Below are positions 54,397-62,979 of a stretch of 64,000 bases of DNA, piece after piece. The notes under the pieces were generated by a model. That model saw only the letters and a program-made list of their open reading frames with translations. It was not told where the DNA came from and did not search any database. The stretch is taken from the NCBI GenBank assembly GCA_037721215.1, contig JBBJNV010000004.1, forward strand, positions 1 to 64,000, read 5' to 3'. The stretch is from Gemmatimonadaceae bacterium (lineage in GTDB: Bacteria; Gemmatimonadota; Gemmatimonadetes; Gemmatimonadales; Gemmatimonadaceae). The first letter of the stretch is position 1, and each line of letters starts with the position of its first letter. The position numbers and the translations under genes were made by a program.

Positions 54397-54587
54397 GTGA
54401 TTATGGCTGCAGAGGGTGGCCGTGCGAACCCGCCGGAGCGGGATCGACGCGGCGTCCCAGGCACTCACGGAACGCCGCGCAAAGGCCAATGATCGGTCCC
54501 ACAAGTCACGTTCAGGCGACCGCGTTGTATGGGTCTGGTATCGGCGTTCCCTCGTGCAGCAGCCAGGTTGTCGCGACATTACTCCAA

Positions 54588-55133
54588 ATGAAGATCTACA
54601 CGAAGACTGGAGACGAGGGCCAAACCGGCCTGTTCGGCGGCGGCCGGGTCTCCAAGGACGACCCGCGCGTCGAAGCCTACGGTGACGTCGATGAGCTGAA
54701 TGCCGTGCTCGGCGTGGTTCGCGCCGCCGATGTCATGCCCCGCATCGATGAGGTCATCGTTCCAATCCAGCGAGACCTGTTCAGTATCGGCGCCCTTCTC
54801 GCCACACCTGACATCGTGAAGATGCACCAGCACCTCGACAAGGCTCAGATTCATGACGCTCGCATCTTTGAGCTCGAACAGCAGATGGACGAGTGCGATC
54901 GCGAGCTCGAGCCGCTCCGGGCATTCATCGTCCCGGGGGGTACTCCGAAAGCTGCCTCGCTGCACGTTGCGCGCACCGTTTGCCGGCGCGCCGAGCGTCG
55001 GGTGATTCACCTGCAGCGAGAGGTGGAGATTCCGCAAATCGTGGTGGTGTATCTCAACCGCCTTTCCGACCTGCTGTTCACGCTCGCCCGGCTGGCAAAC
55101 GCGCGGGCTGGTGCCGGGGAAGTCACCTGGTAG
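54588..55133 (+). CDS. Cob(I)alamin adenosyltransferase, PduO type
   Basis: A 181-residue trimeric enzyme that makes adenosylcobalamin from cob(I)alamin and ATP. Diagnostic motifs: [39 protein letters not shown] at the N-terminus (ATP site), and [15 protein letters not shown] plus [14 protein letters not shown] near the C-terminus. ATG 54588 is the start; the frame extends upstream to 54489 but the motif block begins right at this ATG. It overlaps the likely aroB start by a few bases. Confidence 0.93.
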   Translation: MKIYTKTGDEGQTGLFGGGRVSKDDPRVEAYGDVDELNAVLGVVRAADVMPRIDEVIVPIQRDLFSIGALLATPDIVKMHQHLDKAQIHDARIFELEQQMDECDRELEPLRAFIVPGGTPKAASLHVARTVCRRAERRVIHLQREVEIPQIVVVYLNRLSDLLFTLARLANARAGAGEVTW

Positions 55134-56209
55134 ACCCGGCGGGATTACTCCCGTATCCGACCATCGTCGAGAATGGAGTACTGGCGCGGCTGGGCAGGAT
55201 AGTACGGCGTGCCGCACCGGCGCACAGGTACGCAATCATCACCGATTCGAATGTGGGCCCGTTGTACGCTCTAAGGGCGGAGGAAAGCTTTGACGGCGAA
55301 GCAGTAGGCACACTGACGATTCCCGCGGGCGAGGTGCACAAGACCCGTGAGACATGGGGGCGCCTCACGGATGAATTGCTCTCTCTGGGTTTTGGACGCG
55401 ATACTACCCTAGTTGCGCTCGGCGGCGGCGTCGTGGGTGATGTGGCCGGATTTGTGGCCGCCACGTACATGCGGGGAGTGCCGGTCGTGCAGGTTCCCAC
55501 GACTCTGCTGGCGATGATCGACGCCTCGATTGGCGGAAAGACGGGTGTGGACACGCCCCATGGCAAGAACATGGTGGGGTCGATTCACCCGCCCTCGGCG
55601 GTGGTTGCGGACCCGCAAACCCTTGTCACCCTTGGGGTCGAACAGTTGAGGGCGGGGTTGGCCGAAGCAATCAAGCATGGCGTAATCGCCGACAGCGCAT
55701 ACTTTGAAAGCGTAGGAAGAGCGATCCCCGCGATCCTTTCCGGTGGTGGGGAGGCAAGTGACGCGGTGTTTGCCCTTGTCGTCCGTAGTATAGAAATAAA
55801 GTCGTCGATCGTGCTGCATGATGAGCGCGAGGGCGCTCTCAGAAAGATTCTGAATTTTGGTCACACGGTTGCGCATGCTATCGAAGCCGCAAGTGCGTAT
55901 GACGTGTCCCACGGTGACGCAGTCGCAATCGGGATGACAGTGGAAACCCGGGCGGCGGAGCTCGCGGGGGTGGCGGAAGCGGGTACTGCCGACGCCATCG
56001 TGCATGTTCTGAGGGCAGCCGGGCTTCCGTTCAGGTGTCCGCCTGGCATCTCTGTGGATCGTGTTATGGAGCTCATGAGGAGCGACAAGAAGGTACGCTC
56101 TGGAAGAATCGAGTATGCTCTTCCAGAGCGCATTGGCGCGATGGCCGGGGCCAATTCCGGCTGGGCTGTCGCGATAGACGAGAACACCGTCAGGGAGGCC
56201 TTCGCATGA
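55127..56209 (+). CDS. aroB: 3-dehydroquinate synthase AroB (start codon uncertain)
   Basis: Second step of the shikimate pathway: DAHP to 3-dehydroquinate with NAD and zinc. About 360 residues with AIITDSNVGPLY, GGGVVGDVAGFVAATYMRGVPVVQVPTTLLAMIDASIGGKTGVD and the zinc histidine region NFGHTVAHAIE. No in-frame ATG, GTG or TTG lies at the needed position. The first is a GTG in NVGPLY at about 55252, which would remove the first nucleotide-binding strand. A CTG at 55127, seven bases after GGGGA and overlapping the PduO stop, gives a normal length and is my best guess. Confidence 0.9.
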   Translation: MVDPAGLLPYPTIVENGVLARLGRIVRRAAPAHRYAIITDSNVGPLYALRAEESFDGEAVGTLTIPAGEVHKTRETWGRLTDELLSLGFGRDTTLVALGGGVVGDVAGFVAATYMRGVPVVQVPTTLLAMIDASIGGKTGVDTPHGKNMVGSIHPPSAVVADPQTLVTLGVEQLRAGLAEAIKHGVIADSAYFESVGRAIPAILSGGGEASDAVFALVVRSIEIKSSIVLHDEREGALRKILNFGHTVAHAIEAASAYDVSHGDAVAIGMTVETRAAELAGVAEAGTADAIVHVLRAAGLPFRCPPGISVDRVMELMRSDKKVRSGRIEYALPERIGAMAGANSGWAVAIDENTVREAFA

Positions 56210-56865
56210 AACGTGGCAATGTGATCCAGCTGGCGCTGGCGCTGGTCGTTGCCACCATCTTCATCCAGACGGGCGCCGTACGGCTGCCGATTGGCCAGAC
56301 TGTCGTCAGGCATTCACCAGTCGCGGTTTTCGCCGAGCCGCTGTTGGATCCGCTGGTAGTGACCGCGCGGAAGGTGATTCAGGAGCGAGGGCAGTTCAGG
56401 AGAGCCACCGCGGGCGAGGCAATCCGAATGCGAGCCGCAGGCATCATTCCCGACCCGAGCCGGTTCGCCCGGGCCGGAGCTGGAGAAGAGATCCCGGTGT
56501 CGCTCACGCAGTACTGCCTGCAAGGAACGACCAGGCGTGGCCGCTTCGTGCGTCCCGGGATCGTGGCCGCGGATCCGCGCATCTTCCCCCTCTCCCGGTA
56601 CGTCGAGGTTTTCATGGGAAAGAAGTACATTGGCCGTTTCCTTGTCGATGACACCGGCGGCAACGTGATCGGAGCTACCCTGGACATCTGGACTCCGTCG
56701 TGCCGGGAAGCGACGAGGTTCGGCAGACAGCACGGCAAGGCGGTACTCGTTGCGCGAGAGACAGAGCACCTTCCCTTCTCGGCGATGTTGGAGCTCGACC
56801 TGGTTCCCGACCTAAGCGCTGTTTCCGCTATTTTTGAAGCCGCTGCGAGACGCGAAACGCCCTAG
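56206..56865 (+). CDS. 3D-domain (YuiC/MltA-like) exported protein
   Basis: A 219-residue protein whose ATG overlaps the aroB stop (ATGA). One N-terminal hydrophobic helix (about residues 7-24) is a signal or anchor. The C-terminal ~90 residues hold the 3D domain with its three aspartates: AADPRIFPL, VDDTGG and LDIWTP. These residues form the active site of Rpf-like and MltA-type lytic transglycosylases acting on peptidoglycan. The middle part is unfamiliar. It is likely a cell-wall hydrolase. Confidence 0.86.
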   Translation: MKRGNVIQLALALVVATIFIQTGAVRLPIGQTVVRHSPVAVFAEPLLDPLVVTARKVIQERGQFRRATAGEAIRMRAAGIIPDPSRFARAGAGEEIPVSLTQYCLQGTTRRGRFVRPGIVAADPRIFPLSRYVEVFMGKKYIGRFLVDDTGGNVIGATLDIWTPSCREATRFGRQHGKAVLVARETEHLPFSAMLELDLVPDLSAVSAIFEAAARRETP

Positions 56866-56951
56866 GCTGGACCGCATCTGCACGAAGCCGTGCTGCACCC
56901 GCTGGCCCTGTAATTGCTCGATGTGCGCTCAACCGTAACCGGGATTTACGA

Positions 56952-57134
56952 ATGTCATCATTCAGTACCTACCTGATCGGATTCATTGTTCTCATCATTG
57001 GCCTGGCGGTTGCGGCCTACCTGCTCGGAGCGCCGCCGCTCTGGATTGGAGTGGGGGTCATAGTGATGATCGGCATCGGGATCCTGTCCGGTACCAGCCG
57101 GACCAAGACCAAAGATCCGCCGCCCATGCCCTGA
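56952..57134 (+). CDS. Small two-helix membrane protein
   Basis: A 60-residue protein from ATG 56952 with two hydrophobic helices (about residues 5-24 and 28-46) joined by a short APPLW loop and a Lys/Pro-rich tail (SRTKTKDPPPMP). No family recognised. It lies alone between the 3D-domain gene and the sigma factor gene, in an 86-bp and a 124-bp gap. Confidence 0.55.
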   Translation: MSSFSTYLIGFIVLIIGLAVAAYLLGAPPLWIGVGVIVMIGIGILSGTSRTKTKDPPPMP

Positions 57135-57169
57135 TTCGGGCGGTTTGCCGCTGGCACGAAACATGGCTG

Positions 57170-57198
57170 TTGACCAGACCCAGCCCCGCCATTAACGT
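57170..57198 (+). promoter_or_regulatory. Possible promoter of the sigma factor gene
   Basis: TTGACC (57170-57175) and TAACGT (57193-57198) are spaced by 17 bp, 61 bases before the ATG. The -35 box is near perfect and the -10 box is weak. Confidence 0.35.
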
Positions 57199-57258
57199 GG
57201 CTCTCACAGGTCATTCGCGAGCAAACTTCGGCTCGTCAAACCATTTTGAGAGGGGTCC

Positions 57259-58152
57259 ATGCAGACTTCGGCTGAGAGCAAGTCTAAAGGCTTTTTTCGT
57301 TCTTCCCCCTCCACCGCTTTCGACCAGTACCTTCAGGACATACAGAAACTCCCCCTCATAACCGACGCCGAAGAAGAGCGTCGGCTCGCGCGACGCGCAC
57401 AGGGTGGAGATGAGAAAGCCGCCGAGCGACTGGTCACCGCGAATCTGCGTTTTGTCATTTCGTACGTCAAGAAATATCAGGGACACGGACTCGACTTGAG
57501 TGAACTGGTTGCCATTGGCAACGAGGGGCTCCTCAAGGCGGTCCGGAAGTTCGACCCTGAGCAGGGTGTGAAGTTCATTTCATATGCTGTCTGGTGGGTT
57601 CGTCAGGCAGTGCTCAAGGCCTTGGCCGAACAGACGCGGTCGGTACGGATTCCCCTCAATCAGAACTCCCAGCTCATCAAGCTGGCTCGCGCGCAGACCG
57701 TTCTTTCCCAGGTTCTCAAGCGAGACCCTACCGATCATGAAATCGGCCGCTTGCTCGAAGAGACACCCGAGGCGGTAAGATCCGCGAAGCAGATGTCTGC
57801 CACCGAGATCTCGCTCGACGCCCCCATCGATCGCTCCGATCGTGAGGCATGTACGCTTGGCGAACGATTCGCAGGTGTAAATGGCGACGAGATTGAAGAG
57901 GTCACCGATTTTCACCTGATGAAGGAATTCATCGACAAGGTTTTCAGAAAGTACCTGACGGCGCGGGAGCGGAAAATCCTGCACCTGTACTATGGTCTCG
58001 AACAGGGCTCCGATGCGATGACGCTGGAAAAGATCGGTGCCCTGATGGGTGTCACCCGGGAACGCATTCGCCAGATCCGCGAGCGCGCGTTCGAAAAACT
58101 GCGCGAGTCACCCGATGGTGCCGCGTTGTCGGGGTTCTGGACCGCCGACTAA
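57259..58152 (+). CDS. RNA polymerase sigma factor, primary (RpoD/SigA) type
   Basis: A 297-residue sigma-70 protein starting at ATG 57259 after GAGGGG. Region 1.2 (FDQYLQDIQKLPLITDAEEERRLARRAQ), region 2 (TANLRFVISYVKKYQGHGLDLSELVAIGNEGLLKAVRKFDPEQGVKFISYAVWWVRQAVLKALAEQ), region 3, and region 4 (MTLEKIGALMGVTRERIRQIRERAFEKLR). Region 1.1 is missing, so it is either a compact housekeeping factor or a group 2 sigma. It precedes the lipid kinase by 9 bp. Confidence 0.92.
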   Translation: MQTSAESKSKGFFRSSPSTAFDQYLQDIQKLPLITDAEEERRLARRAQGGDEKAAERLVTANLRFVISYVKKYQGHGLDLSELVAIGNEGLLKAVRKFDPEQGVKFISYAVWWVRQAVLKALAEQTRSVRIPLNQNSQLIKLARAQTVLSQVLKRDPTDHEIGRLLEETPEAVRSAKQMSATEISLDAPIDRSDREACTLGERFAGVNGDEIEEVTDFHLMKEFIDKVFRKYLTARERKILHLYYGLEQGSDAMTLEKIGALMGVTRERIRQIRERAFEKLRESPDGAALSGFWTAD

Positions 58153-58161
58153 GCGACAGCG

Positions 58162-59064
58162 GTGACGGACGCGCCTCTGATTCCCGCGTTCGTCAATCCG
58201 GGATCGGGTAACTCAGAGAAGGCCCGTGACGCGCTTGCGTCCACGGGCCGCTTTGATATCCGGGAGATCGAACCCGATAAACTCGGGGACGAAATCCGGC
58301 AGGCTATCGAGGGAGGGGCGAAACGTATTCTCGTCGCCGGGGGTGATGGCACCATCGGCATTGGCGCATCGATTGTCGCTGGTACCGACGTGGAACTGGC
58401 GGTGCTTCCCGCCGGAACACTCAACCACTTCGCCCGCGACATGAACCTCCCTGTCGATCTTCCGGAGGCCGCGGGATTAGCCGCCGGAAACTCGACTGTG
58501 CTTTCGGACGTCGCGTACGTAGGCGATAAGCTGTTCCTGAACACGAGCTCGATCGGAGCGTACGTGACGTTCGCGCGGGTCCGTGAACGACTGGAGGCCC
58601 ACCTCCCCTACAAGCTCGCAAGCATACTCGCAATGCTGAGCACCTTTGTCCGAATGCGGGTGATCGCGGTTGAACTGGAGATCGAAGGCAAGGCGCAGGT
58701 TTATCGGACGCCGCTTGTTTTTATCGGGGTGGACGAGCGGGAGCTGCAGTTCCCGACGCTTGGCAACCGGGTTGAGAATGGGCAAAGCGGGCTCCATGTG
58801 ATGGTCGTGCGATGGCGCGGCAAGGGGAAACTGCTATCGGTCGCAGCCACTGCTATCTTCCGGGGTGTCGATGAAGTGTCGCGCACCGTGGAGTTCGACA
58901 GCTACATAGTCGACCGATGCACGATCAGCATGAAGAAACCACTGGCCAGAGTCGCACGAGATGGCGAGATCGAATCCATGTCTACACCTCTGGAATACCG
59001 GATCGAGCGCGGTGTGCTGCGCGTCGTCGCGCAAGCCGCCACCGACGGCCCGAAGCTCAGCTAG
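58162..59064 (+). CDS. Diacylglycerol/sphingosine-kinase-like lipid kinase (YegS family)
   Basis: A 300-residue kinase using a GTG start 9 bp after the sigma gene. The ATP-binding motif is VAGGDGTIGIGAS, preceded by FVNPGSGN and followed by LPAGTLNHFARDM, all typical of DAGK_cat. The C-terminal half has the beta-sandwich of YegS/DgkB (VIAVELEIEGKAQ, PTLGNRVENGQSGLHVMVV, RDGEIE). It phosphorylates a membrane lipid. The true acceptor is not known. Confidence 0.9.
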   Translation: MTDAPLIPAFVNPGSGNSEKARDALASTGRFDIREIEPDKLGDEIRQAIEGGAKRILVAGGDGTIGIGASIVAGTDVELAVLPAGTLNHFARDMNLPVDLPEAAGLAAGNSTVLSDVAYVGDKLFLNTSSIGAYVTFARVRERLEAHLPYKLASILAMLSTFVRMRVIAVELEIEGKAQVYRTPLVFIGVDERELQFPTLGNRVENGQSGLHVMVVRWRGKGKLLSVAATAIFRGVDEVSRTVEFDSYIVDRCTISMKKPLARVARDGEIESMSTPLEYRIERGVLRVVAQAATDGPKLS

Positions 59065-59073
59065 GTCAGTCTG

Positions 59074-60492
59074 ATGATCGACGCGACGCTCGCCGAAACG
59101 CTGGCGTCGATCGTTGGCGGGCGCTTCGTTCTTCATCGCCCCGCCGACCTGCTGGTCTACAACTCGGACGGCCTCCCCGGCTACCGGAGAATGCCTCGTC
59201 TGGCCGTTTTTCCCGGAACGCGGGAGGAAACAATTGCCGTCGTACGAGCGCTGGCAATAGATGGGATCCCATATGTTCCGCGTGGCGCAGGCACCGGGCT
59301 CTCCGGTGGCGCACTCGCCGATGACGTCGTGTTGCTCGGACTCCACCGGCTCAAACGCGTTATAGCGATCGACCGGGAGAATCGCAGAGCAGTTGTCGAG
59401 CCGGGCGTCGTCAACCTTGTGCTCAACCGGCTTGTCGCACCACTCGGCCTGCTTTACGCCCCCGACCCGTCGAGCGAAGCGGCATGCACTATCGGTGGAA
59501 ACGTCGCCGAAAACGCCGGCGGGCCACACTGTCTGAAATATGGCGTGACCCTCAACCATGTCCTTGCGATCACCGCACTGCTCCCGGACGGCGAAGTTGT
59601 GTCGCTTGGGAACCCCGCAGGAGAGAGCTCGGGATACGATTTGCTCGGCGCGTTCATCGGGTCAGAAGGCTGCTTCGGAATCGCTCTTGATATCACTGTC
59701 AGATTGACGCCGAAGCCTCAGGCGGTTCGTACCATGCTCGCCGATTTTGTTTCGGTGGGGGAGGCAGCGCAGGTCACGTCTGAAATCATCGGCGCCGGCA
59801 TTGTGCCGGCCGCACTCGAGTTCATGGACGGCGCGACGATACGAGTAGTGGAAGCGTCGATCTATGCCGCGGGCTATCCCGCCGACGCAGAAGCAGTGCT
59901 GCTGATCGAGCTCGACGGGCTTGCAAGCGGAATCGACGCCGATCAGGAAACCGTGCAGAACATCTGCATGTCGGGTGGCGCGCGTGCGGTGCGCATTGCG
60001 CGAAATGATGCGGAAAGGCTGCGCCTCTGGCAGGGACGGAAGAAGGCGTTCGGGGCAATGGGCCGGCTCGCGCCTCACCTGGTGGTGCAGGATGCGGTGA
60101 TTCCGCGCACGAAGCTCGCGTCGGTACTGGCACGCATCAGCGAAATTGCGGCTAACCGTCGAATCCACGTATGCAATGTGTTTCATGCCGGCGACGGCAA
60201 TCTGCATCCCAACGTCACCTATAACGCAGATGATCCGCAAGAGGCGGAGCGGGTGCACGAAGCGATGCGCGAGATCATGCAGGCGTGCGTGGATGCGGGC
60301 GGGAGCATCACCGGCGAGCACGGTGTGGGGCTCGACAAACTGGCCTACATCGATCTCATTTTTTCGCCCGATTCACTCGCGGCGATGTGTCGGCTCAGGG
60401 AGGTGTTCGACCCTCAGCGCAGATCGAATCCGGGCAAGGTCATTCCAATACATTCCTGCCAGGAATGGAAAGTCACGCCGGCGGGCCGGTGA
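59074..60492 (+). CDS. glcD: Glycolate oxidase FAD subunit GlcD
   Basis: A 472-residue flavoprotein oxidising glycolate or D-lactate to the 2-oxoacid. The FAD-binding type 4 domain reads PRGAGTGLSGGAL, VEPGVVNL, APDPSSEAACTIGGNVAENAGG and GLLGAFIGSEGC; the C-terminal domain ends with HVCNVFHAGDGNLHP and GSITGEHGVGLDKL. It starts at ATG 59074, 9 bp after the lipid kinase, and overlaps glcE. With GlcE and GlcF it forms the membrane-associated glycolate oxidase. Confidence 0.94.
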   Translation: MIDATLAETLASIVGGRFVLHRPADLLVYNSDGLPGYRRMPRLAVFPGTREETIAVVRALAIDGIPYVPRGAGTGLSGGALADDVVLLGLHRLKRVIAIDRENRRAVVEPGVVNLVLNRLVAPLGLLYAPDPSSEAACTIGGNVAENAGGPHCLKYGVTLNHVLAITALLPDGEVVSLGNPAGESSGYDLLGAFIGSEGCFGIALDITVRLTPKPQAVRTMLADFVSVGEAAQVTSEIIGAGIVPAALEFMDGATIRVVEASIYAAGYPADAEAVLLIELDGLASGIDADQETVQNICMSGGARAVRIARNDAERLRLWQGRKKAFGAMGRLAPHLVVQDAVIPRTKLASVLARISEIAANRRIHVCNVFHAGDGNLHPNVTYNADDPQEAERVHEAMREIMQACVDAGGSITGEHGVGLDKLAYIDLIFSPDSLAAMCRLREVFDPQRRSNPGKVIPIHSCQEWKVTPAGR

Positions 60493-61607
60493 CGGTCGCC
60501 GCGATTCAGGCCGAGATCGACGATGCACGGCGCCGCTCGACGCCTGTCAGAATTGCGGGCCGCGCACACTGGATGGACGCTGGCCGCCCGGTTGCCGCGG
60601 AACGCACAATAACCACCGCCTCATACAGCGGCGTTGTGGACTACGTGCCCGGAGACCTCACCATAACAGTACGATCGGGCACCACACTGGGAGAAATCGC
60701 AGGCACAACGGGCGAGGAAGGACAGTGGTTCCCGCTCGCTCCATATGGCGATGATGCCGGTACAATCGGAGCTACCATCGCCACCGGGTCTTCCGGCCCC
60801 CTGGCGCAACGGTTCGGCGGGATTCGTGATCTCGTACTTGGCCTCGAGTTCGTGTCGGGCGAGGGAAAGATCGTCCGGGGCGGCGGACGCGTTGTCAAGA
60901 ATGTCGCAGGCTTCGACCTCACCAGACTGATGACTGGCTCATGGGGTACCCTCGGCATAATTACCGAGGCCACCCTCCGGCTTTATGCCTCGGAGGCGCG
61001 ACCGGCCACCCTTGTTGTTGGGCTGCCCCACAGCGGTACGCACTTCGCCGCGCGGATAGCCGCCGTCCTCGCCGCACCCATCGTGCCCAATGCGATTCAA
61101 CTGATCGATGGGGCGACAGCAACGCGACTGAAACTTCAGGCCCGCACTTCTCTACTGATTGAAGTCGGAGGAAATGCTGCCGCGGTGAAGTCGCAGCGCG
61201 ATGCGCTGGCTGCGCTCGGCGCCGAGGAAATCGGCCCCGAGGTATGGACGACGCTCAGGCTGCTCGATGGCGAGGGATCGAGCGTCCTTCGGATATCCAC
61301 GCTCGTTACGAGGCTCGCGGAACTCTGGCAGACCCTTCAGCACTCGATCGAAGAGGCGAGCGGCACACTCATGAATGCGAGCCCCGGCCTGGGGATGGTG
61401 AGATGCATAGTTCCCGCCAGTGCAGATGCTGGCACTGTTGCGCGAATCGCTGCCGCCGGTGGTGATTGCAGCGTGGTGTTCGAGAAGATGTCGCCGCAGA
61501 TGTGGGAGGCCCTGTCGCCGAGCGTAGTGGCAGATCGCGTGTCGCGGGGTATCAAGCACGCGTTCGACCCCGCGAACATTCTGAATCCGGGCATCCTGGG
61601 TGAGTGA
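60489..61607 (+). CDS. glcE: Glycolate oxidase FAD-binding subunit GlcE
   Basis: A 372-residue FAD-binding subunit. It starts at GTG 60489 in a 4-bp overlap with glcD; a longer open frame upstream is inside glcD. The FAD fold shows YVPGDLTITVRSGTTLGEIAGTTGEEGQWFPLAP, GTIGATIATGSSGP and GGRVVKNVAGFDLTRLMTGSWGTLGIITEATLRL. The C-terminus ends KHAFDPANILNPGIL. GlcE works with GlcD and GlcF; its stop overlaps glcF by 8 bp. Confidence 0.93.
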   Translation: MTVAAIQAEIDDARRRSTPVRIAGRAHWMDAGRPVAAERTITTASYSGVVDYVPGDLTITVRSGTTLGEIAGTTGEEGQWFPLAPYGDDAGTIGATIATGSSGPLAQRFGGIRDLVLGLEFVSGEGKIVRGGGRVVKNVAGFDLTRLMTGSWGTLGIITEATLRLYASEARPATLVVGLPHSGTHFAARIAAVLAAPIVPNAIQLIDGATATRLKLQARTSLLIEVGGNAAAVKSQRDALAALGAEEIGPEVWTTLRLLDGEGSSVLRISTLVTRLAELWQTLQHSIEEASGTLMNASPGLGMVRCIVPASADAGTVARIAAAGGDCSVVFEKMSPQMWEALSPSVVADRVSRGIKHAFDPANILNPGILGE

Positions 61608-62943
61608 TTTGACTGAAACCACACCGTTCGTCATCGATGATCCTGCGTACGCTGATTCAGTACCCCCATGTGCGCTTCCCGGCAGTCCGCTCGAGGGGAT
61701 GCTGGCGGGAATCAACGCGTGCGTTCACTGTGGATTCTGTCTACAGGCATGCCCCACTTATCTCGCCCTGGAGGATGAGAACGAGAGCCCGCGCGGCCGT
61801 ATTTTCCTGATGCGGTCGTTGCTCGAAGGGACGGTCGAGCCGGGAGACGCATCAGTTCAGGCCCACATCGACCGTTGCCTCGGCTGCCGGGCGTGCGAGA
61901 CAGCGTGTCCCTCGGGAGTTCCGTACGGACATCTTCTCGAGGCTACCCGCGCGACCTTGCGTGAAGTCAGGCCGACGCCTTTCGTGGCGCGGATGATACT
62001 TCGGGTTTTCGCGCAACCGATGTTGCTTCGCATGGTGATGTTCGCCTCGAGACTGCTTGCGGCGACGCCTATTCCAACTGTGCTCTCCCGAACCGATGGT
62101 CGCCTTGGCTTCGCGATGGCGATGCTGGCTTCCGCAGGTTCGCCTCTCGAGCGTGCAGGGTATTTAACGCCTTCGGGAGGCGTGCGAGGAAAAACGGCGG
62201 TGCTCCTCGGTTGCGTAATGGAGGGACTTTTTACCGATACCAACCGCGCCACTGAGCGCGTTTTGCGTGTGAATGGATACGAGACCGTCGATGCTCCCGG
62301 CCAGGGTTGTTGCGGAGCGCTTCATGCCCATGCCGGCGATCTCGAGACGGCCCGGGCTCTCGCGCGACGCAACATCGCTGCCTTCGAAAAATCAGGAGCC
62401 GATCTGATAGCGGTCAACTCGGCGGGCTGCGGCGCGATTATGAAAGAGTACCAGCATCTGTTGCATGAGGACGCCGAGTGGGGTGAACGGGCGGTGGCTG
62501 TAGCGGCCCGTGTCAGGGACGTCAGCGAGCTCCTCGTGGCAGCCGGTCCGGTTCCCGGGGGTCCCTTGCCGCTTTCTGTGACTTACGACGCGCCTTGCCA
62601 TCTCATGCACGCGCAGCGTGTGGTGACTCAGCCGCTCGCTGTCCTCGCGGCCATTCCGCAGCTGAAGCTGACTCCGCTTCGCGACTCCGAGCAGTGCTGC
62701 GGCAGCGCCGGCATTTACAATCTGATCGAGCCTGCAACATCGGACGCGGTGCTTATCCCGAAACTCGACTGCATTGCCGAGTCAGGTGCTCCCTACGTTG
62801 CAACTGGCAATCCGGGGTGCCTGATGCAGATAGGCGCTGGACTGCTTCGGTCAGGGTCGGCTGCGCGTGCAATCCACCCGGTCGATCTGCTCGACGCATC
62901 CTACGCCGGTATGGCCGAGCCGGGCGGCCCCGCCACCCAGTAG
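61600..62943 (+). CDS. glcF: Glycolate oxidase iron-sulfur subunit GlcF
   Basis: A 447-residue protein carrying two [4Fe-4S] clusters: CVHCGFCLQACP near residue 40 and CLGCRACETACP near residue 90. Two CCG domains follow: GCVMEGLF...GQGCCGALHAHAGD and APCHLMHAQRV...EQCCGSAGIYNL. It takes electrons from the GlcD/GlcE flavins to the quinone pool. Start at GTG 61600, overlapping glcE; a TTG at 61609 is an alternative. Confidence 0.94.
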   Translation: MSDLTETTPFVIDDPAYADSVPPCALPGSPLEGMLAGINACVHCGFCLQACPTYLALEDENESPRGRIFLMRSLLEGTVEPGDASVQAHIDRCLGCRACETACPSGVPYGHLLEATRATLREVRPTPFVARMILRVFAQPMLLRMVMFASRLLAATPIPTVLSRTDGRLGFAMAMLASAGSPLERAGYLTPSGGVRGKTAVLLGCVMEGLFTDTNRATERVLRVNGYETVDAPGQGCCGALHAHAGDLETARALARRNIAAFEKSGADLIAVNSAGCGAIMKEYQHLLHEDAEWGERAVAVAARVRDVSELLVAAGPVPGGPLPLSVTYDAPCHLMHAQRVVTQPLAVLAAIPQLKLTPLRDSEQCCGSAGIYNLIEPATSDAVLIPKLDCIAESGAPYVATGNPGCLMQIGAGLLRSGSAARAIHPVDLLDASYAGMAEPGGPATQ

Positions 62944-62949
62944 CATTCG

Positions 62950-62979
62950 TCATAGTCGCTGGTTTAATTGCGACTATGA
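62950..62979 (+). promoter_or_regulatory. Hairpin covering the ygfZ-like start codon
   Basis: A perfect 10-bp stem (TCATAGTCGC at 62950-62959 and its complement at 62970-62979, loop TGGTTTAATT) includes the ATG of the following gene in its 3' arm. It also lies just after the glcF stop, so it might dampen translation or act as a processing site. Confidence 0.55.
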
